Below, piece by piece: positions 1-8,039 of a DNA stretch of 64,000 nucleotides. This DNA is from Tolypothrix sp. PCC 7712 (GTDB lineage: Bacteria > Cyanobacteriota > Cyanobacteriia > Cyanobacteriales > Nostocaceae). Where the stretch lies: positions 2,728,001-2,792,000 of the forward strand of contig NZ_CP063785.1 in the NCBI RefSeq assembly GCF_025860405.1, in the 5' to 3' direction. The translations under genes were made by a program, and so were the position numbers. Position 1 is the stretch's first letter, and each line of letters begins with the position of its first letter. The notes beneath the pieces were generated by a model. It was not told where the DNA came from. It made no database searches and worked only from the letters and a program-made list of their open reading frames with translations.

Positions 1-1834
1 AAGCCAGTTTGTATTTAACCGCGTGTTCGCGGGAACTGGTAACCACCATTGCTTTTGCCCTACCCCCAATTTTATGGCGGGTATGGTTGCGGAAATGTTC
101 GATGATAATTTCTACTTTTTGGGCAATATTGTAGGGATGAAGTTCCACAAAATTGGCGATCGCCTTTGCTGCTTGGCGACGGGGTAAGTCTGGGTTATTC
201 TCAGAAGTGCGGACAAGTTCGTAATAGCGATCGTAGCAGGTGTAATTGGCTAAAACATCCTTAATATAGCCTTCCTCAATCGCTTGGCGCATGGTGTAGA
301 GATGAAAGGGAATTTGGCCGTTCTCCCCCGGTTCGTCAAAGACGAGTTGGGTTTTGTGTTTGGGAGTAGCGGTAAAAGCGAAGTAACTGAGGTTGGGTTG
401 TTTGGTGCGGGTGAGTTGTGCTTTGAGGAGTTGTTGTTTGGCTTCATCGCTGAGATTATCTTCCTCAAGTTCATCTTCCAGCAATTGGGATGCGATCGCA
501 GATTCAATACCATCTTTATTTAAGATTTTGCGGAGTTCGGCGGCGGTTTCTCCGGTTTGGGAACCATGCGCCTCATCAACGATGACCGCAAAGCGTTTAT
601 TTTTAGTAGTAATGTCGATGGTTTTACCTTTTTTGGCTAAAGTCTCGATGGCTTTAGTAATGAAAGGGAATTTCTGAATTGTCGAAATAATAATCGGTAC
701 ACCGTCGCTGAGGGCTGTGGCGAGTTGTTGGGTATTCTCGTCAATTTTCTGGACAACTCCGGCTTTATGGTCAAATTGATAGATAGTGTTTTGTAGTTGT
801 TGATCCAGTACAGTGCGATCGGTGATGACGACAACGGTATGAAAGATTTTTTCGTCTTGGTTGTCGTGGAGGTTAGCGAGGCGATGGGCTAACCAGGCGA
901 TAGAATTTGATTTTCCTGAACCTGCGGAATGCTGAATTAAATAATTATGTCCAGCTTGATTTTGTTTGGCGTGGGTGATGAGTTTCCGCACGACATCAAG
1001 TTGATGGTAGCGGGGGAAAATTAGGGTTTCTTTTTTCTGGTAATTAACGCCAGTGGCGGTAGGAATTTTGGTTTCTTTAATTTCGACGTGGAGAAAACGG
1101 GCTAGGATGTCCAAAAGGCTATCTTTTTGTAAGACTTCTAGCCAAAAATAACTGGTGCGATATTCTTCATTATCGCCGGGAGGATTACCTGCACCGTGAT
1201 GATTACCTTTATTGAAGGGTAGGAAATAAGTATTTTCACTAGCAAGTTTAGTAGTCATCCAAACTTCTTCTGTGTCAACGGCGAAGTGGACTAAGCAGCG
1301 TTGTTTAAAAGCAAATAGCGGGTCTTTGGGGTCTCTGTAGAGTTTATATTGATGAATGGCGTTTTGGTAGGTTTGTCCGGTGAAGGGGTTTTTCAGTTCA
1401 ATGGTGGCGATGGGTAAACCGTTGATGCTGAGGAGAATATCGGGAATGCGTCCGGTTTTGATAGTAACTTGGCGGGTGATGGTGAGGCGATTTTGTTCAT
1501 AAAGTGCCAAAGTTTCCGGGTTCATCCCTGTGTTGGGCTGGAAGTAAGCAACTCGCAGGGTTTTACCATAGCATTTAAAGCCATTGCGGAGGATATCAAG
1601 CATTCCTCGGCTTTTAAGTTCCTTGGTGAGACTCTCTATAATGATTTTCTCAGCGTCGCTGCTGTTGGCTAGGCGTTCCCATTGTTTGGGTTGGGTGGTT
1701 TTGATAAAATTGATGATTTCCTTGGGGAAAAGAGCGGTATCTGTGTCGTAGTCGTTTGCTTTACCTTGGTGATAGCCACTGATTTGCAGGAGTTCCCGTT
1801 CAATGATGTCCTCAAATTTATCTTCCGTGTGCAT
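1..1834 (-). CDS. hsdR: Type I restriction enzyme, R (motor/nuclease) subunit, 3' end beyond the window
   Basis: This is the restriction and DNA-translocating subunit of a type I R-M complex, which pulls DNA using ATP and cuts it when the HsdM/HsdS core meets an unmodified site. I translated the minus strand from the ATG at 1834-1832 and it stays open for 611 codons to the window edge. An N-terminal nuclease core is visible (R-P-D-I near residue 130, E-L-K near 147). It is followed by superfamily 2 helicase motifs: Walker A H-S-A-G-S-G-K-S near 300, D-E-A-H near 421 and F-T-A-T-P near 488. No frameshift is present in the visible part. The C-terminal helicase lobe and HsdM-binding domain lie outside. 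It is the last gene of the locus after hsdM and hsdS, 303 bp behind an Rpn-type nuclease gene. Confidence 0.93.
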   Translation of the reverse strand, partial: MHTEDKFEDIIERELLQISGYHQGKANDYDTDTALFPKEIINFIKTTQPKQWERLANSSDAEKIIIESLTKELKSRGMLDILRNGFKCYGKTLRVAYFQPNTGMNPETLALYEQNRLTITRQVTIKTGRIPDILLSINGLPIATIELKNPFTGQTYQNAIHQYKLYRDPKDPLFAFKQRCLVHFAVDTEEVWMTTKLASENTYFLPFNKGNHHGAGNPPGDNEEYRTSYFWLEVLQKDSLLDILARFLHVEIKETKIPTATGVNYQKKETLIFPRYHQLDVVRKLITHAKQNQAGHNYLIQHSAGSGKSNSIAWLAHRLANLHDNQDEKIFHTVVVITDRTVLDQQLQNTIYQFDHKAGVVQKIDENTQQLATALSDGVPIIISTIQKFPFITKAIETLAKKGKTIDITTKNKRFAVIVDEAHGSQTGETAAELRKILNKDGIESAIASQLLEDELEEDNLSDEAKQQLLKAQLTRTKQPNLSYFAFTATPKHKTQLVFDEPGENGQIPFHLYTMRQAIEEGYIKDVLANYTCYDRYYELVRTSENNPDLPRRQAAKAIANFVELHPYNIAQKVEIIIEHFRNHTRHKIGGRAKAMVVTSSREHAVKYKLA

Positions 1835-1842
1835 AGCTCACC

Positions 1843-1858
1843 AAGTATAAATATACTT
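1843..1858 (-). promoter_or_regulatory. Inverted repeat AAGTAT-N4-ATACTT just upstream of hsdR
   Basis: AAGTAT and ATACTT are perfect inverted arms around AAAT, and a further AAGTATAAAT follows directly. The site ends 9 bp before the hsdR start codon, a position where a bound protein could block transcription or translation. It could be an operator, but the sequence is AT-rich and no regulator is identified. Confidence 0.3.
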
Positions 1859-2019
1859 AAGTATAAATTGTGAATTAATTAATGGCTAGAAAGTTACTCG
1901 GCGTAATAATCTGGTTTTGATATTCGGGTAAATCTTTGAGGATTAAAAGGTCTTTATCATACAGCGCTTTTGATATAAGTGATATGCAGCAATTCTAGAG
2001 ATGCTTTTTAAACGTAAAT

Positions 2020-2104
2020 GTAGGGTGTGTTGTCGCGCAGCGCAACGCACCGATATAGCATTAAAAATTCAAGGTGCGTTAGCCTACGGCGTAACACACC
2101 CTAC
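2020..2104. repeat. Palindromic intergenic element between the Rpn nuclease gene and hsdR
   Basis: GTAGGGTGTG at 2020-2029 pairs with CACACCCTAC at 2095-2104, and the inner parts (GTTGTCGCGCAGCGCAACGC against the CGTTAGCCTACGGCGTAAC side) pair imperfectly, giving a hairpin of about 85 bp. Elements of the type GTGCGTTACGCC...CACACCCTAC are widespread in cyanobacterial genomes. Here it lies inside an otherwise co-directional gene run, so it could weaken read-through into hsdR. The rest of the 303-bp gap holds no gene. Confidence 0.7.
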
Positions 2105-2137
2105 GAACATCTTTTAAAATAAGCTCTAAATATTCAA

Positions 2138-3049
2138 TCAGTTTTGTTGGTCTAACCAATTAATCAGGTCTTCTAAAGATTGGAAATCAAAAATTGCATC
2201 CGCTAGGTTTTCTATTTGCTCTACAGATAAAGAATTAATTCGGTTTTCTAAAGTAGAATCAATATTATTAAAGCGTCGTTTTAGTTGTCTTTTAACTATT
2301 TTTTGTTCCCCTTGTTCAATTCCTCTTTCAATTCCTTTTTCCATCCAACTGGTGACAATTTCCATAATTGCTTCCTCTTCTACTAAGTTGGCTTGTTTTA
2401 ATTCGGTATCAAGTGTTTGTTCTTCTGTAGCGTTTAATTTGAGATAGGTGTCTATAAAGCCGGAAATTAGTTCCATTTTAGCAGGATTTAACTGCAAGGT
2501 TACTAACATCCTTAAGCATTCTAGTTTAACTCGGACTCTTTCTTCTGGTTTAAAGTCCATTTTTGCCATTAATGCAGCAGCAACGGGGTTTGGTTGGTTT
2601 AAAAAGTTGCGCCAGTTGAGGTTATTTAGTTGAATGGCGATGTAATTAAATTCCAGAATTTTTCGGTTAGGGAAGTTAACTGTATATTGGCTTTTTTCCG
2701 GGCGTTTGGGTTCGTCGTAAGAAAAGATAACTATCGGGAAGATTGGTAATAAATATTTGGCATCTAAACGAGCAAAGTAATGAAACATTCGCCGTTCAAA
2801 TTCTTTTTGATTATACGCTTGATTTTCAAGATGAATCAGAAAATAGGTGTCTTGTTCTCTAAATTTGACTTGGGCTAATAAGTCGATTTTTCTTTTGTCT
2901 CCAGAGGTGACATCTGTAAATATTTCTTCTGGTAAAAATGTGAGGCTGTCTTTATTTACGTAGTCTAATACTTCTGGTAGGAATAATTCTATAAATTCCC
3001 AAAAGAAGGTTTGGATTAATTCTTTAAATAATCTATCGTGGTCTATCAT
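2138..3049 (-). CDS. Rpn-family PD-(D/E)XK nuclease / putative transposase-like protein
   Basis: This protein has 303 residues, typical for cyanobacterial Rpn/PDDEXK_2 proteins with a C-terminal DUF4351-like tail. The nuclease core is visible: D56 in K-I-D-L-L, then E75-N-Q77 in H-L-E-N-Q, followed by the family hallmark F-E-R-R-M-F-H-Y. The segment around residues 232-262 (E-K-G-I-E-R-G-I-E-Q-G-E) is the charged helix common in this family, and the final 45 residues match the DUF4351 pattern ending L-I-N-W-L. Relatives (RpnA-E in E. coli) are DNA endonucleases linked to recombination. It lies between a PIN toxin gene and hsdR, 84 bp after the toxin stop. Its job in the locus is unknown; such genes are common in cyanobacterial accessory regions. 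Confidence 0.85.
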   Translation of the reverse strand: MIDHDRLFKELIQTFFWEFIELFLPEVLDYVNKDSLTFLPEEIFTDVTSGDKRKIDLLAQVKFREQDTYFLIHLENQAYNQKEFERRMFHYFARLDAKYLLPIFPIVIFSYDEPKRPEKSQYTVNFPNRKILEFNYIAIQLNNLNWRNFLNQPNPVAAALMAKMDFKPEERVRVKLECLRMLVTLQLNPAKMELISGFIDTYLKLNATEEQTLDTELKQANLVEEEAIMEIVTSWMEKGIERGIEQGEQKIVKRQLKRRFNNIDSTLENRINSLSVEQIENLADAIFDFQSLEDLINWLDQQN

Positions 3050-3132
3050 TGGCTGATATGAAATTAATTTTATTAAGTAATATCCTCACAAAAATAGGTA
3101 ATTTTTTATGCTTTGTGAATTTACAACCTGGT

Positions 3133-3522
3133 TTAACTCAATGTACTAAGAAAAGTGGCTTTAGTTAAGTTTCCGTCTACCGTGACAAGGGTGAGGTTAT
3201 AATGAACTGCGGTTGCTGCAATAAAACGATCTGCGGGATCTTGATGTACTAAAGCTAATTGGCGGCTTAAAATTGCAATTTCATTGGATAAAGGGGCTTC
3301 TTTTGTGTCGAGTTGCTGTAGACTATTTTGAACCCACTGTTCTGGAGTTGGCTTTAGCATAAGTCTTCCTTTCTCAGCAAGCAAGAGGGTTTCCCAAATA
3401 CTGATGGGACTTAGCCATAATTCATTTCTTTCGTCAGAGATTGCTTTTTGTAGATTGTCTGAAAGGTTGAGATTACCGAGAAGATACCAAATCCAGATAT
3501 GGGTATCTAGTAAAAGTTTCAT
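3133..3522 (-). CDS. PIN-domain ribonuclease toxin (VapC-like)
   Basis: A PIN-domain protein of 129 residues, expected to be the RNase toxin of a type II toxin-antitoxin pair. The start is set at the ATG at 3522-3520, because it forms an ATGA overlap with the stop of the upstream antitoxin; an in-frame start five codons earlier lies inside the antitoxin gene. Acidic metal ligands are in place: D in M-K-L-L-L-D-T-H at the N-terminus, E in S-I-W-E, D in D-P-A-D-R-F and D in V-T-V-D. The pair sits between hsdS and the Rpn nuclease gene of the type I R-M locus. Confidence 0.87.
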   Translation of the reverse strand: MKLLLDTHIWIWYLLGNLNLSDNLQKAISDERNELWLSPISIWETLLLAEKGRLMLKPTPEQWVQNSLQQLDTKEAPLSNEIAILSRQLALVHQDPADRFIAATAVHYNLTLVTVDGNLTKATFLSTLS

Positions 3523-3752
3523 AAAAGTACGTCCCAAGTAACTAGATTTGAAGTAGGCTCGATAATATCCCCTGTAATTTGACCGCTATCTTTCATCGCT
3601 CCAAAGGCGGCTCTTTTGCTTTGATTAATGGGGGATATGATGGCTAAGGGAATACCATTTTGAATGATGGTAAGGGGTTCGCCTGTTTTTTGCGCTTGGT
3701 TAATTAGGTTTTGGAGGGTTTCGGGAAGTTCTGCAAGGGTGATTTGTGTCAT
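3519..3752 (-). CDS. Phd/YefM-like antitoxin
   Basis: A 77-residue protein with the Phd/YefM pattern: an N-terminal T-L-A-E-L-P-E-T-L-Q helix, then G-E-P-L-T-I-I-Q-N-G-I-P-L-A-I-I-S-P, the strand-turn seen in antitoxins that pair with PIN toxins. It should neutralise the toxin gene it overlaps by 4 bp (ATGA) and repress its own promoter together with it. It starts 14 bp after the hsdS stop, so it is probably co-transcribed with the restriction genes rather than having its own promoter. No palindromic operator is visible in that short gap. Confidence 0.85.
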   Translation of the reverse strand: MTQITLAELPETLQNLINQAQKTGEPLTIIQNGIPLAIISPINQSKRAAFGAMKDSGQITGDIIEPTSNLVTWDVLL

Positions 3753-3766
3753 GGTGGTTTCTGCGG

Positions 3767-5113
3767 TTAGGGGATGGGGACTTGGCGCACGTCTATTTTA
3801 CCTGTGACGGCGTTGGTGATGAGGGCGGTGCGATATTCTTTTAATAGTTCGATGGCCTCTAGAATCTTGGCTTTTTGTTGCTTTATTTCGGCTGTTTTAT
3901 GATCTAAGTAAGTAACTATTGCTTGTTGCTCTTTTTTTGGTGGTTTTGGTAGTCTATATAGCTTTAATTTCTCCACAGTCAAATGGGTAATTGTATTGGG
4001 ATTTCCTTCAGCTACAAAAACACCAAGCTTGACTAAATAATAGAATATATAGAATAAAAACCTAGGGATTTCTTCTGTTCCAATCACCCTAAGACGATGT
4101 ATTGCTTTTTGAAAGCCTAAAATGCCATCAACACCTTGAACAATAGCGGATCTCCCTGACTCTCCTCCCTCACATACCAATAAGTCACCATTTTTTACTA
4201 AGTACCTTTCATACTCGTTCGGATTAATATCCATTTCTGGCAAGTCATTTTGATTAATAAAATCCCACTGCACATCAACATTTCTTAAATATTGAACTAG
4301 ATAATCTCCTGATATTCTTCGTTGATCTAGCATTTTTCCTAGTTCAATTAGATATCTTAGCCGCAATAATAGTAAACTCCAATGCTTCGGAATTTTACCC
4401 AACCACTCAATACCAGAATCTTTCATCGGGACGCTTGGATCTAGTCCTTTGGTGACAGCGTGACTGATGAGGGCGGTGCGTTTTTCGTCGAGTTTTTCGA
4501 GGAGGGCTTCTTTCTTGGCGATAAGGTCGTCTATTTGTTTGGTTTTATGGTCGAGAAAGCGGGCGATTATCTCCTGCTCATCTGGTGGCGGAATAGCAAA
4601 AGTTAAATTTCCTGCTTGTTGAAAATTTAAGCCTTCACGAGATGTACCGTTTTCATAAGAAAAAATTTGTTCTTTACCCTGCTTAGAACAAAGAAGTAAG
4701 TGCAAATATGGGGGAAAGATTTTTTTTAAGTCTGGTCTGAATATGCAAACGTGCTGATTTACATTTGCTTTTATGAAATTAGGAGGGACTAAACTAACCC
4801 GCCCAATAGATGCGCCTGTAATATTAAGTAAAATATCATTTGGAAATACTCTGCTATTTATCTGTAGGTTATCTATCTCATCATCAATATAAACAACATC
4901 GTCTAAACGTAAGCCATCATCATAAACATTTTGACTTCTAATTAGCATTACACCAGAATCAACATAAATTTCCGATCCTCCTTTTGGTGTTTTTCCACTT
5001 CCAATTTTAGTGACAAAAAATTTAGTTCTTTTAACTTCCCAATGTTCAGGAATCTCCCCCAACCACTCAACACCTGAATCTTTATACTTTTCATAACCCT
5101 GATACTTACCCAT
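3767..5113 (-). CDS. hsdS: Type I restriction-modification specificity subunit
   Basis: The DNA-recognition subunit of the type I complex, 448 residues, normal for the family. It shows two target-recognition halves, each starting with the same signature: K-D-S-G-V-E-W-L-G-E-I-P near residue 10 and K-D-S-G-I-E-W-L-G-K-I-P near 232. Each half ends in a conserved helical spacer containing the D-H-K-T pattern (F-L-D-H-K-T-K-Q-I-D near 187 and Y-L-D-H-K-T-A-E-I-K near 407). Both halves look complete, so a bipartite site should still be recognised. Its start codon overlaps the stop of the preceding PIN-toxin gene (TAATG), which implies translational coupling. The partner HsdM is internally shortened. 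Confidence 0.93.
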   Translation of the reverse strand: MGKYQGYEKYKDSGVEWLGEIPEHWEVKRTKFFVTKIGSGKTPKGGSEIYVDSGVMLIRSQNVYDDGLRLDDVVYIDDEIDNLQINSRVFPNDILLNITGASIGRVSLVPPNFIKANVNQHVCIFRPDLKKIFPPYLHLLLCSKQGKEQIFSYENGTSREGLNFQQAGNLTFAIPPPDEQEIIARFLDHKTKQIDDLIAKKEALLEKLDEKRTALISHAVTKGLDPSVPMKDSGIEWLGKIPKHWSLLLLRLRYLIELGKMLDQRRISGDYLVQYLRNVDVQWDFINQNDLPEMDINPNEYERYLVKNGDLLVCEGGESGRSAIVQGVDGILGFQKAIHRLRVIGTEEIPRFLFYIFYYLVKLGVFVAEGNPNTITHLTVEKLKLYRLPKPPKKEQQAIVTYLDHKTAEIKQQKAKILEAIELLKEYRTALITNAVTGKIDVRQVPIP

Positions 5114-5613
5114 TATTCCGCCTCTATTTCCCCTGCTAAGACTAAAATCTTCTCATATAAAACAGGAGAAATCCAAAAAGTAGAACTTTCAATTAATTTA
5201 TCCATCAAAGGCTTAACAGAAACAATAAAGCCTTTTGTCTTACCTTCCAATAAAACCCCTAATAATCCCGTAATTCTAATTCCTAAACGTTGTGCCTCAG
5301 CCCTCCCTCTGCGCTCATCAATTAATAATAAATCAGTTTTTAACTCCAGTGCCAAAATAATAGCCTCTGACTCTCCTTGATCCAACTTAGCTTGTTGCTT
5401 CAACTCCTCAACTTTATTCTTATCTATCACAGTTCTAATCTCCAACACAGGAGATATTTCCGCGAGTAATTCACTTAATATTATGGGATGACACCTTGAT
5501 AATTCTTGATACACTGCTTGAGGAATAATCACCCTTTCATAAAGTGATTGCAGTAAAAAAATATGTTCAATACTAATCAAATTAGTAATAACAGAAGTAT
5601 CACTAATAATCAC
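5113..5613 (-). CDS. PIN-like DUF3368 protein, probable toxin
   Basis: A 166-residue DUF3368 member, a PIN-related nuclease family often paired with UPF0175 proteins. The sequence shows D5 in I-I-S-D-T-S, the central D-Q-G-E-S-E-A-I block and L-L-I-D-E-R-R-G-R-A-E-A followed by G-I-R-I-T-G-L-L-G-V-L, all hallmarks of the family. The GTG start overlaps the stop of the UPF0175 gene by 4 bp, and its own stop overlaps the hsdS start, so it is embedded in the R-M operon. Calling it a toxin is inference from family and pairing. Confidence 0.82.
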   Translation of the reverse strand: MIISDTSVITNLISIEHIFLLQSLYERVIIPQAVYQELSRCHPIILSELLAEISPVLEIRTVIDKNKVEELKQQAKLDQGESEAIILALELKTDLLLIDERRGRAEAQRLGIRITGLLGVLLEGKTKGFIVSVKPLMDKLIESSTFWISPVLYEKILVLAGEIEAE

Positions 5614-5858
5614 AATCGCCCTAACTCCCGCAAATTTTTTAAGTCAACCTCAAAATCATCCACATCATAATGATATAAAGGAATTTTACGGGCTTTTAGT
5701 AAATCTTGAAAAGCATCACAGTCCATCTCTGCCATTTTCGCCGCATAACCTAAAGTTAATCGCCCCGACTGAAATAAATGTAATGCAATTTCCTGCAAAA
5801 ATTCTGTAGGTGTTAACTGAGAAGCGTCTAAAAATTCATCGGAAATTGTCACAGCCAT
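5610..5858 (-). CDS. UPF0175-family probable antitoxin (copy next to the PIN-like gene)
   Basis: An 82-residue protein with the UPF0175 layout: an N-terminal strand (A-V-T-I-S-D-E-F-L), a helix beginning F-L-Q-E-I-A-L-H-L-F, then G-R-L-T-L-G-Y-A-A-K-M-A-E-M, which resembles a helix-turn-helix, and a C-terminal acidic segment Y-D-V-D-D-F-E-V-D-L. Such proteins are treated as antitoxins of DUF3368 PIN proteins. It overlaps the downstream DUF3368 gene by 4 bp. It is related in layout to the gene directly upstream. Confidence 0.8.
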   Translation of the reverse strand: MAVTISDEFLDASQLTPTEFLQEIALHLFQSGRLTLGYAAKMAEMDCDAFQDLLKARKIPLYHYDVDDFEVDLKNLRELGRL

Positions 5859-5889
5859 TGCTAAAATCTCCCAATTCTACATTTATCAT

Positions 5890-6174
5890 TTAAGAAATTT
5901 GCTGATTTAACATTAATTCTGCTTGTTCTACTTCGTGACGTAATTCCTCCAAACTCTGAGAGTCATCAAAAATAGAAATACCCCATTTATTCATCATTTC
6001 GATAACTTCTAGCCGAGAAACACTCAGAATTTTTGCAGCCCGTCCACTGGTAATTTCTCCTACCTCTAATAAAGCCATTACATACCCTTCTTTAGCTTTG
6101 TGTAAAGCCTTTTCTCGAATCTCTGCCGAAAGCTGAATACTTTCTAAGTCTTCATCTGCAATTGTTAAAGCCAT
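5890..6174 (-). CDS. UPF0175-family protein, second copy without its own toxin
   Basis: A 94-residue protein with the same architecture as the next gene: A-L-T-I-A-D-E-D-L at the start, then G-E-I-T-S-G-R-A-A-K-I-L-S-V-S-R in the helix-turn-helix-like position. It lies 37 bp after hsdM and 31 bp before the second UPF0175 gene on the same strand. Two antitoxin-like genes therefore precede a single DUF3368 gene. It may be a remnant of a second module, or it may have become a regulator of the operon; the sequence alone does not decide. Confidence 0.75.
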   Translation of the reverse strand: MALTIADEDLESIQLSAEIREKALHKAKEGYVMALLEVGEITSGRAAKILSVSRLEVIEMMNKWGISIFDDSQSLEELRHEVEQAELMLNQQIS

Positions 6175-6211
6175 CGTTAAAACTCCCGACTCTACATTTT
6201 TATTTTAGCCT

Positions 6212-7774
6212 CTAAACCACTTCCCCCAACATTGCCATAATATCTGCTTCTAAAGATTTAATATCATTCTCAATTTCATCCAAAGGACGAGGCGGCTGAT
6301 ACACATAAAAATGACGATTTAACGGAATCTCATACCCTACCTTAGTCTTATCAAAATCAATCCAAGCATCTGGTACATGGGGCAATACTTCCGCTTTAAA
6401 ATATGCCTCACAATGCCCCTTTACTAACTTAATCAACTCATTTACACTTGCATCTTTGTCATATTCCAAAGGTAACGGCAAGGTAATATCATCCGGTAAA
6501 GGTACAATTTCCGTATCTCGTAAATTACTATCCGGTTCAGGATTCCCCTTAGCATCTCGGCAGATTTCCGCTTCTGTATCAGTCTCTCCCAATGCTGCTA
6601 AAATCGCTTTTTTTACTGGAGCTTTTAAACTTAATCCCGCTTGTTTTAACACCCGATTTAAGTCATTTTCAAACTCATCCCGTGACAGATAAAGTTTATT
6701 TGCATTCAATTTCTGCAAAGCAGCTAAAATTTGATTTTGCAGACTTTCACCCATCTCAATTTCTAACTGTTGGACTTTAGCATCTTTACGCTTCTTAGTC
6801 GTTGCTAAATCCTGAAATGCTTTCTGCTCCGACAACCGCGCCAAACGCTCTTCACTCACCTGAAAATTTAACCGTAACGGACGCTCTACAGTAATTTTAA
6901 GAAATCCAAACTTTTGATTATCAAAAATCTTTGAGCAAACCCGCTTTTCTATCTGTCCGTCTGACTCCACCACACTGACATCATTATGCTCAAAATCCCC
7001 ATACAGTCGCACCAGTTCCGCAATATGCTCAGGGGATAATTCATTGCGCTTATTACCGAGACTCTTTTTCATTTTTTGGAAATGACGAGTACCATCAATC
7101 AGCTGTACTTTCCCCCGACGATGCGCTGCTTTTTTATTCGTCACCAACCAAATATAAGTAAAAATTCCCGTGTTATAAAACATTTGGTCAGGTAGCGCCA
7201 CCACCGCATCTAGCCAGTCATTTTCAATAATCCAACGGCGAATATTACTTTCACCACTCCCCGCATCCCCTGTAAATAAAGGCGAACCATTAAACACGAT
7301 CGCAATTCGCGAACCATCACCGCCTACTTCTGGGGATGAGTGCATTTTCGATATCATGTGTTGCAAAAACAACAGCGAACCATCATTAATGCGCGGTAAA
7401 CCAGCCCCAAAACGCCCATTAAATCCTAAATTGTCATACTCATCTTTAATAAAATCTTCTGGTTTCCATTCCACCCCAAAAGGCGGATTGGCAAACATAT
7501 AGTGAAACTGTTTATCAGGATGACCAATTGCCACTTTAGCGATCGCTTTTTCAAAAGCATCCCCCTCTAAACCCATCGCCGCATATTTAGACTTAGCCTC
7601 CAGGACAGCTTGCTTTGTCGGTTCCAAGACTGCATCCAAACGCCGCAATACAATCAAAGGTAACATCACCCGGCGGTACTGTGGTGGACGGTATGGGCCA
7701 CGGAGTTTGTCGGCAATGCTCCAGATAAAACCGACTAACTCTTGATTAGTAGAACTTTCTATACTAGCCACCAT
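6212..7774 (-). CDS. hsdM: Type I DNA methyltransferase subunit with an internal in-frame deletion
   Basis: The modification subunit, expected to methylate adenine at sites chosen by HsdS. The 520-residue frame begins like a normal HsdM (F-I-W-S-I-A-D-K-L-R-G-P-Y near 17-29, L-I-V-L-R-R-L-D near 40-47). After residues 71-83 (G-D-A-F-E-K-A-I-A-K-V-A-I) it passes directly into H-P-D-K-Q-F-H-Y and the catalytic N-P-P-F at 96-99. In the family, about 200 residues lie between these points: the rest of the helical N-terminal domain and the first half of the methylase, including the F-x-G/D-P-T-A-G-T-G-G SAM-binding motif. None of that is present, although the frame is intact and the C-terminal half looks normal. 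The predicted product cannot bind SAM in the usual way. It heads the locus. Confidence 0.88.
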   Translation of the reverse strand: MVASIESSTNQELVGFIWSIADKLRGPYRPPQYRRVMLPLIVLRRLDAVLEPTKQAVLEAKSKYAAMGLEGDAFEKAIAKVAIGHPDKQFHYMFANPPFGVEWKPEDFIKDEYDNLGFNGRFGAGLPRINDGSLLFLQHMISKMHSSPEVGGDGSRIAIVFNGSPLFTGDAGSGESNIRRWIIENDWLDAVVALPDQMFYNTGIFTYIWLVTNKKAAHRRGKVQLIDGTRHFQKMKKSLGNKRNELSPEHIAELVRLYGDFEHNDVSVVESDGQIEKRVCSKIFDNQKFGFLKITVERPLRLNFQVSEERLARLSEQKAFQDLATTKKRKDAKVQQLEIEMGESLQNQILAALQKLNANKLYLSRDEFENDLNRVLKQAGLSLKAPVKKAILAALGETDTEAEICRDAKGNPEPDSNLRDTEIVPLPDDITLPLPLEYDKDASVNELIKLVKGHCEAYFKAEVLPHVPDAWIDFDKTKVGYEIPLNRHFYVYQPPRPLDEIENDIKSLEADIMAMLGEVV

Positions 7775-8039
7775 AGGATTTTAAGTAATAAAGTGAAATT
7801 TAAGTAACACTTTCTGTAAAGAATATCCAGTTTACCCCGTTCCACGTTCATTACCGCAAGTATGGTGCATCATCTGGTGGTGAACTTTAGATCTCTTGCA
7901 AAAGATGTGGAAAGGGGAAAGGTTAAAGGGGAAAGGGGAAGGGGGAAAGGAAAATACAAAACTGTTCCCCTACCTCTGATTTACCTAATAACGAACCACA
8001 GAGACACAGAGTACACAGAGAAGAGAGAATACTTGAAGA

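Noticed and set aside
1..1834. Frameshift in hsdR, because no long frame with its own start and stop is obvious at first sight
   Set aside because: Direct translation from the ATG at 1834 stays open to the window edge with all expected motifs in order, so the gene is only cut by the window.
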